NCBI GenBank assembly: GCA_037576195.1
Contig: CM075104.1
Coordinates: 25,684,211 to 25,748,210 of the forward strand
DNA length: 64,000 bases
Reading direction: 5' to 3'
Source: Phytoseiulus persimilis
Lineage: Eukaryota > Arthropoda > Arachnida > Mesostigmata > Phytoseiidae
Below are positions 33,418 to 45,651 of this stretch, piece after piece. How positions within the stretch are numbered: the first letter of the stretch is position 1; every line of letters begins with the position of its first letter. Under the pieces are notes generated by a model, which saw only the letters and a list, made by a program, of their open reading frames with translations, was not told the origin of the DNA and did no database searches. The translations under genes and the position numbers were made by a program.

Positions 33418-33532
33418 CTTCAACAGCGTATTGAATACGACGAAATACCGCCACCACCACGCTAGCGATTGTCAACTTCACCTCGGTACAAAACGCGGCA
33501 GGATTTCGTCAAGGGTCAGCTGGAAATTATGA
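33268..33532 (+). CDS. Candidate terminal exon, overlaps minus candidate
   Basis: A 50-base pyrimidine-rich run (33208-33260) ends in GCCGTGTCAG. Entering with one base left of a codon, the frame is open to TGA at 33532, 87 codons. Second positions are A-rich (about 31%) and G-poor (about 16%), as in real coding DNA. Residues include potential N-glycosylation (ASSNRTETSD) and a hydrophobic patch (NAIFISIIFNSV). No branch point of the quality seen elsewhere is visible and no domain is known. The antisense frame is equally attractive. Confidence 0.26.
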
Positions 33533-36500
33533 AATTTCATTTACGCTCATCATTTTTTCGCTTACATTTCGCCTTCGGTTTCATTGTGAATCTCCCCTTC
33601 TTCGAGAGTAATTGCTGCCTTGATATGCCCGTCCTTCCGTCTGTCCGTGTGTCTATCGGTCACTTGATGAATTGCCCGAATAAGACACTGTCGAACTGGG
33701 GTCACTTCGAATCGAACGATTAACGGCAGTTCGGTCGGGGTGAGAGGGGATGTCGACAAAGATCACGTTGATGTTGATGAGAATTATCTCGGGAACAATA
33801 CCCAATCAGCAGAATTTTCTCCGCCATCGTGTAGGCCCTTCGTCTCGGCCCTGAACGGCTACTACGAGCCTCTGGACGCATGAAGCAGATGAGCATTTTT
33901 CAACAATCTGATGATGGAAACGGCAGCGAACATTCGATCGGAGGATCCATGCCCAACGATCGCTCGCTTCGTATCGTACGCAATGCCCATTCGCCAGCTC
34001 TTTGTGCCGGTGAGTGGACAATGCAGAAGCGACTTTCGCCGCTTGCGACCGGCGTACCTCCGATCTGGAGCTTTTTCCAGTCGTGTGTGTCCGAACCCTT
34101 GTCGCCGTCGCGGCTGTCGACGTCTTGGAAAAGGATGTTTGTGATCGATAGGAACCCGGTCGAGCATACCTGGACATGCCTTCGCCATCCATCTATCCGT
34201 CAGGAGGGTTCGGAGGCCTCTTTACGCGTTTTGTGCGGCGGAATGGATTCCTGCCACTCGCTCGCTCACTCAGTCAGGTTGGGAAAACGCGTCAGACTTG
34301 GAGACAGGAGGGTCTCAGTCGGTGGCCATCTTTCAAACACTGTTCATCACCTGTGGGGCCTTCTATTGATTCATTCAATCGGTCGAGCGTGGAATCCGTG
34401 CGCGCTCACACGTCTACCGGAACACGTACAAACAAAGCCAGCGAAGAGTCCTTCCGACTTCGCGGAAAGAACACGGCCTCCTCTTCCCGATTGGATTCCT
34501 TGCAGAGGGCCGTATTCTTTCATGATTCCGTCTTCGCATCGTTTTGAGACGGTCCAAACACTTTTGAGACGACCCCGAAGGAAAATAGAATTACCACAAG
34601 CCGAAAACGGCGGAAAATGTACGAAAGTCGTGACTGGCAGACATTGCGAGGGGCTCAGATCGTGGCAGCGGTGGCAAAGGCCCGCGGAGATAACCAACTT
34701 TCTTTGATGGAAACTCCCACGCTCCAGATACTCGCCGGCCGAACACCTTTCTGCGTTCTACTGCATCGATAGCAGCGCTCCTCCGTTCGCTTTGGGGCCA
34801 TTAAACGTAACTTTGATCGTGTCCATCTGACCAGATCTCACTTCCACCGCAACTCCAGGGGTAACCGAACAGCGGCGAGATCAGCCAGAAGCTGCAGGTC
34901 GGGTGCAGGCGTAGCAGGTTGGGCAGTGGGCGTTCGGCGATCTCCTAAAATTCGGGCTCTGCGAGAAACAACTCCCAAATATCACTCTCCGCTCGAGAAA
35001 AGTTCGATCACCGCCACTGCTCACATGGAGTATCATTCTGAAACCAACACGATGAAATCCCAGATGACAAACTCAAGAAAGCCACCGAGTTGCGCGATCC
35101 GACACTTTCTTGCGGCGGTTTTCGCAGCGAATTCCTGCTCGTCGTTAAAATTCGATAACGCGATCGGTCGATTCCTCGCGGACTGTCTGTTCGGCTGGCT
35201 GGCTGGTGATAGGAGCAGATAACGGTCCCATTGGAACGGAATATTCTGAACCGGCGCCAATTTCGCTATTGGATTTTTGGAATACAACCAACGCCACACG
35301 AAAGCAAGTTCAGGCGCACAATCGCTCGGGCGATTTCGGAAGTTGTTATTGGATCGGCCAACTTGATTGGCGACGTGACGTTCCGAACCGAGATCCTGGA
35401 CCAGCGGAAAACGTTTCCTATTTCCGGATTTTTTGTCAATCGTATGTTAATCAACGGCCTCGGAGCCCGAGTTTTTCCAAAAAAAAAGCTCGGCTTCCGG
35501 TTCATTCCGACCATTACCATGGAGATCGAAATCGAAATAATATTGGCTCCCGTGAAAAAATTCAGAGGGCGATCCCTGGGAACCAAAAACAGAAAGTTGC
35601 GAGGAGGAACCATCAGAGGCTCAGGGTGGGGGGGGGGGGGGGTGATAGTCTAAAAACCGGCGACTTTTGCGAAGTCGACTCGTCGTAATCTCCGCTGTGC
35701 TGGATGACGGCGAGTCTTCTCGGAAAACTATTTTTTTCTGTGAGGAGGCACCCTCGTCTACGAACGCCGTCTCTAGGAGCAGCAGCTCCCAGAAAAGTCG
35801 CAACTCGGAACCCTCAGGTCGAACTGACCGGCTCTTGGCGGACGCGGTCGTTCCCACAGCAGTTCCGGGCACAAGGGGGAGAAGAACCAGGATTTATAGC
35901 AACAACCAGCCACGCGTTGCTTTCTCAAGTTTCGAAACTTGCGACTTAGAGTGAGAGCCCAAACTTCGCTCAGAGCTCGGGACCACTCAAGATCGAAGCT
36001 ATCAAAAATGGCTCCTGGCAGACGACCGGGCGCTCAGGCCTGGCTGTAGGCTCGACGACGGCGGCGCTTTTCAAAGGGAAAGGTAATGAAACCCCAGAGT
36101 TCGCTCCGATTTTTTCTCGTCTCTTGCCGGATCCTCTTCTTGCCCTTGCTGATTGTCTCATTCGGTCTCTGGCTCTTTCCCCGCTCTGAAAGTGAGCCCC
36201 TAGGGTGACTCGGTTGCCAGGCACAGTCGACAAGGCGGGCAAGCTAGCGGGACTTCACAAAAAAGCCTTTGATTGGAAAAATAATTACAATCCGATTCTC
36301 CGCTCCCATATCGATCTTCGTCTCTTGCCTTTGATGAATTTCCCCCGGAGGTAATCCTACGTCAGACACCGCAACGGTCAGAATAAATGAGAGCTTGACG
36401 AACGTTCGACTGAGTCAGACAGTCAGCCGATGCGCGATTTTTCCCTCGACTGCGTTTTCCCTCCGCGATGCAATCGGAAAAGCGAACGAGACAACCATTC

Positions 36501-36660
36501 CACGAAACGTGAAACGCGTATACTTTTCTGCGTGATAGACAGAACCTTTCCGATGCCTCCGAGGTGGCCGCCCGCAACGTCGTCGTCCTCGTCGCCGTCG
36601 TCCACGAAGACGGCAGCTTCGCTCCCCCACCATGATTCCCATTTCTCTCATTTTTTCTAG
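33533..36660. other. No firm gene
   Basis: A + donor-like GTGCCG|GTGAGT sits at 34010 inside the long frame at 33880-34707, which otherwise lacks coding character. An A/T-richer stretch at 35.2-35.6 kb is open in several frames on both strands and ends at a G15 run. Confidence 0.35.
35628..35642. repeat. G15 homopolymer
   Basis: Fifteen consecutive G residues following GGCTCAGGGT. Confidence 0.95.
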
Positions 36661-36957
36661 GTCTGCTGTCATTTTCCAAATCGGACAAACGCTTCCCTCG
36701 CTGTGGACACGATGTTTGGTGTCCCGCAAACTTTAGCATTGCTTTTCTTCTCCTCTATTGTAACGCTAGGCATTCGCCGAAACTGGTTTTTCCTCTTGCT
36801 GTCGTTGTTGTTTCCTGCTGTTGGCAAAGTTTTTGAACCGTTAGAGCCATCGGTTTCGTTTTCCGGGAGACCGTTCCGAGGTTCCCGAACGTATTCCCGC
36901 TGTCAAAGTGCATCGCTCAACAAACTTACAGGTCACGACAACGGTCCAGACTTCTGA
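36661..36957 (+). CDS. Candidate exon for small hydrophobic protein
   Basis: The acceptor is very strong: CCCATTTCTCTCATTTTTTCTAG ending at 36660, with an ATGATT branch-like word about 26 bases before. Phase 0 is open for 98 codons to TGA. An ATG at 36712 has A at -3 and would give 81 residues: a hydrophobic start (MFGVPQTLALLFFSSIVTLG), a short basic turn (IRRN), a second hydrophobic segment (FFLLLSLLFPAVG), then a polar tail. That layout fits a signal peptide plus one membrane segment. First-position G is only 24%, and T-rich DNA inflates hydrophobic residues, so this is moderate at best. Confidence 0.3.
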   Translation, partial: VCCHFPNRTNASLAVDTMFGVPQTLALLFFSSIVTLGIRRNWFFLLLSLLFPAVGKVFEPLEPSVSFSGRPFRGSRTYSRCQSASLNKLTGHDNGPDF

Positions 36958-37334
36958 TACTTTCGGGCGATCTACATGGGTCGTCAGGGCTCCGAGCGGT
37001 CTCCAGCGCCTTGGAGTAAATCAAGAAGCAGGAACCCCATCGACTCTTGTCAGGAATCGCTCTACTCCTCTGTATTCGGTCGGAGGCTTTTCCGTCGTCG
37101 ACGAGGAGGGGATAAATAGCCTCTTTGAGTCGAAAGCGCTCAGGGCTATTTTCCATCGCTTGGCGTGGTTTAATTTTGACACCCGTTGGCGCTCGCCGCC
37201 GCCTCGAACGAGAGAACTCGAGAGAAGAAAAGGGCCCTCCGAGGTTGCCATTGGAGTCAACATCGCTTCCAAAAGACAAAGGTACGCGTTGCCGCGCGAG
37301 AGTTTCGTCCTCTTATGCATGGAGATATTTTCAG

Positions 37335-37445
37335 GAGACTGTCCTCCTCTCGGCGATGAGAACTCCTGTCAGCAGCACGGGTCTGGCAGTTCGCTGCCGC
37401 GTGAATAATGGGAAGGTGGCAAACGGTGCGGGTCAGCTAAACTGA
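37335..37445 (+). CDS. Candidate terminal exon
   Basis: GGAGATATTTTCAG precedes a phase-0 frame open for 36 codons to TGA, with G first in 14 of 36. Residues (ETVLLSAMRTPVSSTGLAV) look like protein and no family is recognised. A GTACGC donor-like site at 37281 could end the preceding exon, but I could not find a frame that joins in phase from a good acceptor. It may be the 3' end of the gene suggested at 36661, or unrelated. Confidence 0.25.
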   Translation, partial: ETVLLSAMRTPVSSTGLAVRCRVNNGKVANGAGQLN

Positions 37446-37554
37446 TCGGACTCCGTCAATGTGTGAACTGCTTTCTCATATTCTGAGTCTAGGTTGTGGG
37501 TGGCGAACGTCCGGAGCCATGCGTTAAGACAGCTTTGACCACGACAAGCGAGCA

Positions 37555-37602
37555 AGCCAACCGCCCGGCCCGCAAGTCGGCTCTGGGGCCGGGCGGTTGG
37601 CT
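37555..37602. repeat. Perfect 17-bp hairpin, 14-base loop
   Basis: AGCCAACCGCCCGGCCC (37555-37571) is exactly reverse-complemented at 37586-37602 around the loop GCAAGTCGGCTCTG. Beyond the perfect stem three of the next five outward base pairs also match. The stem is shorter than a usual miRNA precursor but very stable. I found no known miRNA sequence in it, and it is not followed by a T-run. Confidence 0.8.
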
Positions 37603-40600
37603 GGATCATCGGTTGCATTCGCGGCTGTGTGGAAGTGACCCGACCAGGTAGTGATTGGGAGTTTTCCGCAGCATCCTCGGCGATTCTTAAACTGTGTCAT
37701 TGGATCAGATGTTGCTCCGCGATGGAATTTCTGCCTTCGAGGGGTCAGAGGTCTCCATGGATAGCTGACGACGTCAACGGTAAAGGGAACGAAGACGCCG
37801 ACTAAAAGTTGGGTCGATTGGTGGACGGCGGCGTTCGTTGGAGTTGTTCGTTCATCAGGGGAACGGCTGTTGATAGCGAGCGAGCGAGCCGGCCGGCTGA
37901 CTCGAAGTGCCATGGAGAAAGGCAGAAACGAGGACTACGAAAAGCGCCGTTCGTGGCAAATCGCTTTCTATTGAGCGCTCGAGCGCTGCGGAAGACGCCG
38001 ATGTCGCCTTAGATCCGGCTTGAAGCTCAGTCAGTCGACAGACGAGCAGGACGACAGTGTCTGCGTCTGGGCGCACGTCCGAAATTTCGCTTTTTAGAAA
38101 ACGCAGCGATGATCCGTAGTGGTCAAAGTGCTTCCTTCAGCTGTCATCGTTCCGCGGGCCGGGCGTTTGCCGAAAAAAAAAAAAGAATTATGAACAGCAA
38201 ACTGGGCCGTGGGATGGCGGATTCTCTTCCTCAGTCAAACGGTCGGAGACAGCCAGCTTGCTTGACCAGTAAAGCTTCTGCTGTTGTTGCCGCGGCTTGA
38301 TTCCCCCTTTCAGGGAAAATTGAGACATTCCGCTGGTGGAGACAGCCGTCGGTACTCTGAGTGAAAGACGTCGCATCCGCCGACCCCATAGTCGATTCGC
38401 TCGGAGAATCGTTTCGTTGCACTCGGGCCCTGAATCCCCTTGGGGACCCGGCCGACGACAAGGCCGGTCCTGGAGCGCATTCGCTGCAGAAACTCGATGA
38501 CATGGATCCATCGTTCGCATTTCTTTTGTTCTCGCTCAGATCTGTTCACCTGCACCCGGACGGAGACAAAACGGAACCGAGTTCACTGACTCAGAGGGAT
38601 CTCATCAATCTTTCTCGTTTCCAATTTTTCCTCTGGATGACCCGCTCGCTCGGCGTATGCGGAGTGGATCACTTTGCTGAGTAGATATAACAAGATAAGT
38701 AGCTGTTGGGAGCTCCCGCAGCCAATTTGGCCGCTCTCCCCTCACCTAGATGTTGGGTCTCGTGTTGGAGATTCCGTGCGCTCGCTTCCAAACGACTTCC
38801 GGGAGTCGCATGACTCTCTTCGCGAGCTCATCGCGGGTCACACTGGCACAAGATGCGTTCATCCGAGCGGAATCCGAAACCTCCGTAGCTTGGGTGCTCC
38901 AGGGAATCCTCTATGGCCGTAACGTTTAATTGGTCGAAAGAGGAAGGCGTTTTCGAGCTGGTCAGTCTTCGAAAACGCTTCATTACACAGAGAACTTCCA
39001 TTTGGACTCCTCCGGGCTCTGACCCGATACGAGCTATCGGAGCGATTCCGATTTCGCAGATGCCCTACTCCTGACGCAGACATTCTGGTGGGAATGGTAT
39101 TCCGGTCGCCCGGTTCCGGACCGCTCGGGAGCCTGATTCGAAATCGGGGGTTCACGATCACGATCCTGATAGAGTTGGATAGAGGGAACATGTTTTCCAT
39201 CTCGGCGTCGGGATTCCGCTCAATGACGACCGAGTTTGGAACAACACAATCCAGTTCAACAGACGCCTTGGTCCGCTGGCCAGATTCGGGAACTCGTGCA
39301 TCCCACAATGAGAATTCTGGCGAAGCGAAATGCGTCCGTAAACGACAATGTACCCACAACGGCTCGCCGGGAAACACTCGATAATCTTCCACGACAACTC
39401 CAAGGGGCTGAGTACCGACGCCCGATTTTCATAATAAGATAACAGCGGAGGCAAAGGCGACGACGACCACCACCACCGGATGCCGTCAATTGCCTCGAGC
39501 CAATTTGATAACGATGCTCGCACCGAAGCCATGACGATGTTCTGTCTTTCCGTGTATTTTCTTCCCGCCTTAACGACCTGCTGGAAATTATTACACAGTG
39601 CATAAACCAACAACGTCCCGTTGTTGAGTCTATCGCCCCACCATCGCGGAAGTCGCGCGTAGACCGGCGAGCGTCTGGGCGGCAGACCGCTGAGTCCCTT
39701 GAATGATAAGCTATCGAAGATAAGTGAGCCCTGGAGTGAGGCAGCACAGGGTTCTGAGGGAGGGTCACACAGCCGCGGTTTCGTAGTCGAGGGGCGTTTT
39801 CCCCCGTGGATGGTCCGAGTGAAAGTGTTCTCAGAAGTTCTCACGATTGCCACTGAGCGCCCGGGGACGAACATGGATGACACTGACACGCTAAGAAGAT
39901 CTTTTCCTTCTGTTCCGACACCGTTTCTGGCGGGGCTGCGGGGTCGGAAAACGGGCGCTCCTGCTTCATCAGAGAAGATTCCAGCCCATTTCCCGTTTTG
40001 AGGGCGTCTCTGAAGTTCTCGAAAAGAAGTGCAACATCAGAGACGAAAATTTCAAACTGCGGAAAATCAGCTCCTTTTCGCTCTGCCTTCGGGTGGTGGC
40101 TATCCTGTCGCAGCTGGCGCGAACAACGATCGGATTCGAATCCAATATGTCAGCGCTAATGATCTGAACAACTCCATCATCAGATAGACGTGATGAACAA
40201 ATGTAGGCAAACGTTACGGCCGTGAGAGGTTTTTAAGCGCGGTGTTTGGCCCGAGGCTTTCGCTCGCAACTCTCGATCGGACTTTCGATCACGCCTGACC
40301 GCTCATTTTCTGTTGAATCCCCGACCGGTTCCGTGTCTTAGCCGATGATGAATTCATGAAACCGATCGCTCACCGAAAAATGACAGAAGCTGCCGCACAG
40401 TGTTACTCACGATCGTGGGATCCGGTTTTTGTTGCGAGTCTCGTCTTCTGCCTAGCTCGCTAGCGGTGACATCTTTCCTCGGATCTGTCTTCCCTGCCGA
40501 GATCACTGCGGCAGCTTCGACCGTGGATTATTCTGGACTGAGAATTGCTCGAGTGTCAGAGAAATTCGCCACGATTTTTTCCCGCGCCTAAATCACATGC

Positions 40601-43600
40601 GCGGAATTTCTCCGCGCTGCGTCCATTCACGAGCCATACAAACGTGCGACGGCTCCGCAATTTGGTACCGAGGAGCTTGTCAAGTTTTGTGACTTGACAC
40701 CGCTGTCGTCGTGATCCCTGGCGAATATTCATCCTCATCTTCTTTTTTCTGCGACTCCCCCAGTAGGAATCAGATGTCCCCTCGTCTGCCAGCCGTCCCG
40801 GTGAACTTCTGCTGCCGAAATGACCATAACCCAGTGATATGCGTGGGGTGAAAAAATGTGCCGACTGTTCTATGCAAGGTCGCTTTGCGTTCATCTTCCG
40901 ACGGAGACGATAGCCGCGCTTGCGACGACGGCAGCGAAAGCTTTAGCCGGTGGCTGCACCTGTCGGTCAGTCTGTCAACGATGGCTAAGCAAGTCGAATA
41001 GAGTCCCGGACCGAGATAACGGTCGATGGACTGACGGTCGTTCGGACCGACTCCAGCGAGCAAGCGGTCCGTCCGCCCGTGCGGTCGAGCTATTCATCCG
41101 TCGCGCAGGATCCAACGCAATCTTTCGAGTGCCAATCACGATGAGAGAAATAACCGATCGTCAACGAAACAACGACAAGGTCTTCGATTTTTTCCTCCAT
41201 TCGCTGCTTGACAAATGCCGCACGCATTCTCAATTGAAAAAAAAATCCCAATTCATTGAATCGTCAAAAGAAACGGTACAACGGTCGATGGAATCAAGAA
41301 GTCAGTGAAGACCTGAATTCTACGGAGGGCTCGTTGGCTTCGTGTTTTTTTTTCCCCCCTGAGGAGCTTGGCGTGCCGAATCATATTGTGAAAAGAGTTT
41401 CTCACCGGGCTCTATGTGTTAATCAACGACTCGGAATCGTTAACCAAAGCGGTCGTGTAAGACGATTGTTTCCTTACACGAAAGCCACAGAAGCTCTCTC
41501 ATGACGCGTCAGTTTTTTAATTGTCGCTGACCCACTTGTTCGCGGCGCGGCTCACTTTCGTTCCTGCGAATTCCTCCATGCGGGCCGAGCGAAAGCGCTG
41601 GAAGGAAAACCCGATCTATTTATAAATATTAATGCATTAGGGCTGCATGGAGGGCCATACATCTTCTCTCGGCCCTCTCATAAATAACTGATAATATCGT
41701 CATCGCCCCTCGACCGCTTGTCGTCGACCGTACGGCCGGACAAGGGTTCGTTGGCGATTCGCGACAAGGGCTCTCTTTTCTTCTTCGTCGCCCACTGGAG
41801 GGTTTTCTGGAAAACGATGCACCACATGTGCAAACCTGTCGGGAAACCTGTTCCCGACTTATTAGTATCCGAGTCTGATAGTTGGTCGTGCTCAACAGTC
41901 ACTACTTAGAAGAGAAACAAAGGAATGTCTCAGAAAACTGAAGCAGCAACGGCGAGCGCTCTTCCCCCAGAAACCAGATTACACGGTCCGACCGATCGGG
42001 TTCGTCCGGCTGGCTCGTCAGCTGTTCTCCTCAGAATATCGCGAAGCACATCCATATGAATGAGACCGAATGTCCTTGCCGTGGTTATATCCCTTTCGTG
42101 TGCAGCCGCCGTCGCTTCTTCTTTTCTCCGATTCTGATTCAAGTTGGGGCTAGATGCCACTCGCTCGGACCTGTTTGGCGCTTCGGAACTAACGGTCTGA
42201 GCAACAGACGCACTAAGACTCCAGGAGTGAAAAGCTCTGAGATAAACAAGGTGCCGCCGGAGCCGTTATCTGCGGCTTCGGCCGCGCGTTCTGTCCACCC
42301 CGGTTTAATCGACCTTGCCCGCTTCTGTTGGCGCTGTGGGTCCTCGTTCCCCTCGTTTATGATGTCTCCGGCAAGAAGTACCATCAAGGAGTTAGTCTTC
42401 ACAACCGCCCCGGCATCTGGAGGCCGAGGCGACGGTCTGTCGAAGCCTCGTCTTGGATGTATGACAACAACAACAACAGCGAGACCCAGAACCGGCCAAG
42501 AACTTGAAATAGCTCGATGCAAGGCTCGCTTTTGGAGTCAAGGGAAACGCGGAGGGAAATTCGCTTCCATGAGAAAAACATTCCGTTCAGGGACGTTGAA
42601 CATCGCCGAAAGCTGTTTGGAAGTTTTCCGGAAGCTGATTGCAGAAAGCGCTCCTACTCGGAGCATTGCAACGGATTCATGCGCAATCGGTTCAGAGTGC
42701 CTCGTTCGCCCAGATGACAGATGCGGAACGGAAGAGCGCTCGAACGCTCCCACAGAGAAGGGATCATCACTCCAGTGAGATACAGTAATTATTTCGAATC
42801 ACTGATCTGCGCCGAGCTCCGCTCTCGACGCCCGGAGATGAATCATTGAACGTCGACCATCTCGCTGACGACAGAGATTGGCGCCCGAGTCACTGACTGA
42901 GCGCTTGACTGATTCGCTCCCTTCACAGAGGACTCGAATTCCGGATCCGTCGCTCTCCTTGGTCGCGCGTTCTCCCAATATCTTCCTTCTGGAGACGCTT
43001 CCCCACAACGGTTCGTGAGGTTTCGACTCATTGAGACGAGCATGGATAAAGTCCTCCATTCATGAACGCTGGTGGAATGATCTACAACGATCACTCGCCA
43101 TTTGTTTCGGATCAGCCGAGTGTTCAGAGTTTTTGCATTCGCGAAATTCTCACCGTGTTGCGTCTCGAAAACATTTGGTAACAAGCCCTACTGAAAAATC
43201 GTTTTTATTCTCCTCGACGCTGTTCATGATATCCAGCCAGCCTGGAACTGGATAACTTCAAAACCAGATTCTCATTACGCTCGGAAGAAGGAATCGTTGG
43301 AATTGAGGGACGCCGCGAGCAGGCGAATGACTGACGGGTGGATCGCCATGCTGACTCCGGCTGAGGTCCCTGTCTTAATCAGACCCAGCGAAGAGTCAGA
43401 ACTGGTTTGATCACTAAGACGTGCAGTCCGAGGCGCAGCCCGGTATCCTCCCCTCTCGTTGATTCCATCGTTGTGGGAGGAACTGAATCTAGTCCCCAGA
43501 GCCAATCTGGTATTTCCGGAGCTCTTTGGTTTGTTCAGCGGACGAATATCGATTAAATAACCCGAGCTGAACGGGTAAACCGTCCCTGGGGTCGATAATA

Positions 43601-45616
43601 CAAGGTGGATCTGCTTTGAGGAACGCTGGGCTTCTCGGGATGATTTCCGTCGGACCATGGACCGTGCCAGGAGCGAGGAAGTGAACGACCATTGGGCAAT
43701 CTTGCATCGGTGAATGAGCCAAAACAATGTTCTGTCGGTGGTTGAGAGCAAAAGTGTCCCCAACGGTGATTCACCCTGAACACGTCAGCATCGTCATTAA
43801 AGATTGGAACTCTGGAGCGGATTTTTTCCGCAATTCTCCACCAAACACACTAGGACGATTATCTGGCGCAAAAACTACCACAGATCATGCCCTGTCGGTC
43901 GGTCACGAGTTCTGCGGTGTTTTTTTATTCTATGGCCGAGGGAAAATTTGGATAAAAGTCATCGCGCTTAGCGAGCCGACAGAATTTCGTGCGAGCTCTG
44001 TGGAAAATATGATCACAGCTTCCCGCTCGGGCTCGTGAGCATCGTGCTCAGATCTTGTTCAACGCGTCAGCAGGTGTCTCTTTGTTCCGTCTTCTTGGAG
44101 GCATCGCAAAAGGACCGGATCTCCTTCCTCTCGACTTTGTAGTGTATCTAAGCCAGAAACTTTGGGGTGGCTCGACGCTTTTTGAGCAGAAAAAGGTCAG
44201 ATCCGACGAAAGCCAGCAACATATCCAGCTTTGTACTACCCAGGGTGACTTTGAGAAGCAAGACAGAAGAGAACAGAAGATCAAGTTCAATCAACGCGCA
44301 TTCACCATCTGTTGAAGTTCGCGCTTGATCGCTTTCCGGGACCGAGCCGGCTCCGGAGTCATCAACGGCGTCGGAGTCAACGCGTTTTGGCATCGTTTTC
44401 ATCCCCTTCGGTCGAATCTGAGGCAAGAGTAACTGCCGCGAGCTGGGGGGCTCAGGTGAACATTGGGGAATCCGATCCCGGTCTCCCGTTGTTATGGATC
44501 TCAGCCGCTTACAGGAAAACTGGGTTCTAATCTCTGATACCATCGTGGCCAATCGGGGCGAGAGATAAGCTAGCGTGTGTTCTACATAGAATCACTCTGA
44601 TGACCTTGCTTCATGCTTAGCAAAAAGCACATGTTCTTTGAAATGAGCGGAGCTCCATGTTTTTCCCGGGCTTTTGCCCAGAAAGTTCCTCCAAAACCTA
44701 TTTCCGAACCGCGCCAGGAGTTTGGAGAATCGAGAAGAAACGAGGGAAAAAAACGCCGATCAATGTCAACCCCTCCGACCCCGAAGAGCCGTTCCAGGGA
44801 AACTTGACCGCTGCGGGATTAACGAGCGTTGGTAAATTCGAGTTTAATGATGTGAATCCACGATCTGCTAGAAGATCGTCTTCGATTTTCGGTAAATAGA
44901 AGAACCGTCTGAAAAACTCCATAACTCGATGGTATTCGGCGCTGGAGTCGAAGAGGTGTCAAAAACTGCTTTTGATTCGGTTCTTTCTCGGGGGCATATC
45001 AATCGTGCTGGATTGGCTCAAACGAAAGTTCCAATCAAGATGATTTCCCCGTCACGTTTTCGTCATCGGACCTTCCAGGGTGAGGGGAGGACTGTCGAAT
45101 CGATGAGACAATTTCGTGTAGATCAGCTCGTGGTTGTGAAAACGATTTCACATCCAACAGCTTCTGGGCTTTGTTTGTCGGTCGGGAGGGCGGCCGTCCG
45201 TTCGGAATGACGGAAATATCACTGACAAGCGTCTCTGACAGTTGAAGACATTTTTGAAATGAGCTTGTGGTCGAAAAACGGCACAGCTCCACTTCTCGTT
45301 GTGAAAGCGAAACCAGTTCAAGTGAGATCAGCCACCGTTGGTGGAGTGGACGGACCGATGAAGCCATGGACGGCACCACTGGGGACTGCCACACGCGGTT
45401 TGAAACGCTCCAAAGAATCCTCACTTTCTCGGTTAGTCAGTCGGACTGTGGAGCCGGCCTAAATGGCGGACTCCCAGCCAGCTCAGCCACCGAAAAGTGA
45501 AAAACTTGCTTTGTTTGCCAATGATAAATTATGTTCCATCCGTTTCCTTCCTGCTGCTGCTGCCGCCGCAAGCCGAACGAGGCGACTTGACTAATTGGGA
45601 TTTTTCTTCTTCGCAG
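37603..45616. other. 8 kb without firm gene; odd block at 43.3-45.5 kb
   Basis: 37.6-43 kb shows nothing beyond an A12 run and chance frames. From about 43.3 to 45.5 kb the DNA is less GC-rich and protein-like frames crowd both strands: minus 43489-43763, + 43727-44038, + 44631-44804 behind a CTGATGACCTTGCTTCATGC acceptor, minus 44698-44922, and + 45259-45462. No set joins into one gene, and one + frame reads through a TAG at 44897. It may be a decayed gene or insertion. Confidence 0.3.
38173..38184. repeat. A12 homopolymer
   Basis: Twelve consecutive A residues. It is too isolated to mark a retroposed tail. Confidence 0.95.
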
Positions 45617-45651
45617 ACATTTCTCCGCCCCACCTACTTAGGATCGGACCG
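45617..45651 (+). other. 35-base microexon
   Basis: CTAAT (45591-45595) sits 22 bases before TTTTTCTTCTTCGCAG, and the donor GACCG|GTGAGTAAT begins at 45652. Both are near-ideal, so an exon of 35 bases is well supported. Two of its three frames are open; the length is not a multiple of three, so it is either untranslated or a constitutive coding piece. The next strong + acceptor with the same geometry is at 56091, which makes a 5' untranslated exon of the signal-peptide gene at 56 kb a reasonable but unproven guess. Confidence 0.5.

Noticed and set aside
33482..33519. 38-base minus microexon between TTTCCAG and GAG|GTGAAG
   Set aside because: The neighbouring open minus frame (33562-33759) would hit a stop on joining, and the implied intron is only about 46 bases.
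33880..34707. + frame of 275 codons
   Set aside because: No domain or clear codon-position bias, and minus frames over the same DNA look equally plausible. A GTGAGT donor inside it does not fit a sensible exon.
39158..39889. Minus frame of 243 codons
   Set aside because: No recognisable motif, and it contains a tryptophan/serine run from a simple triplet repeat. No splice or promoter support.
40131..40145. GGATTCGAATCC, another tRNA-like B box
   Set aside because: It is a simple palindrome; the T-stem and the rest of a cloverleaf are missing.
42056..42778. + frame of 240 codons
   Set aside because: A threonine run from an ACA repeat and no domain. It is probably chance.
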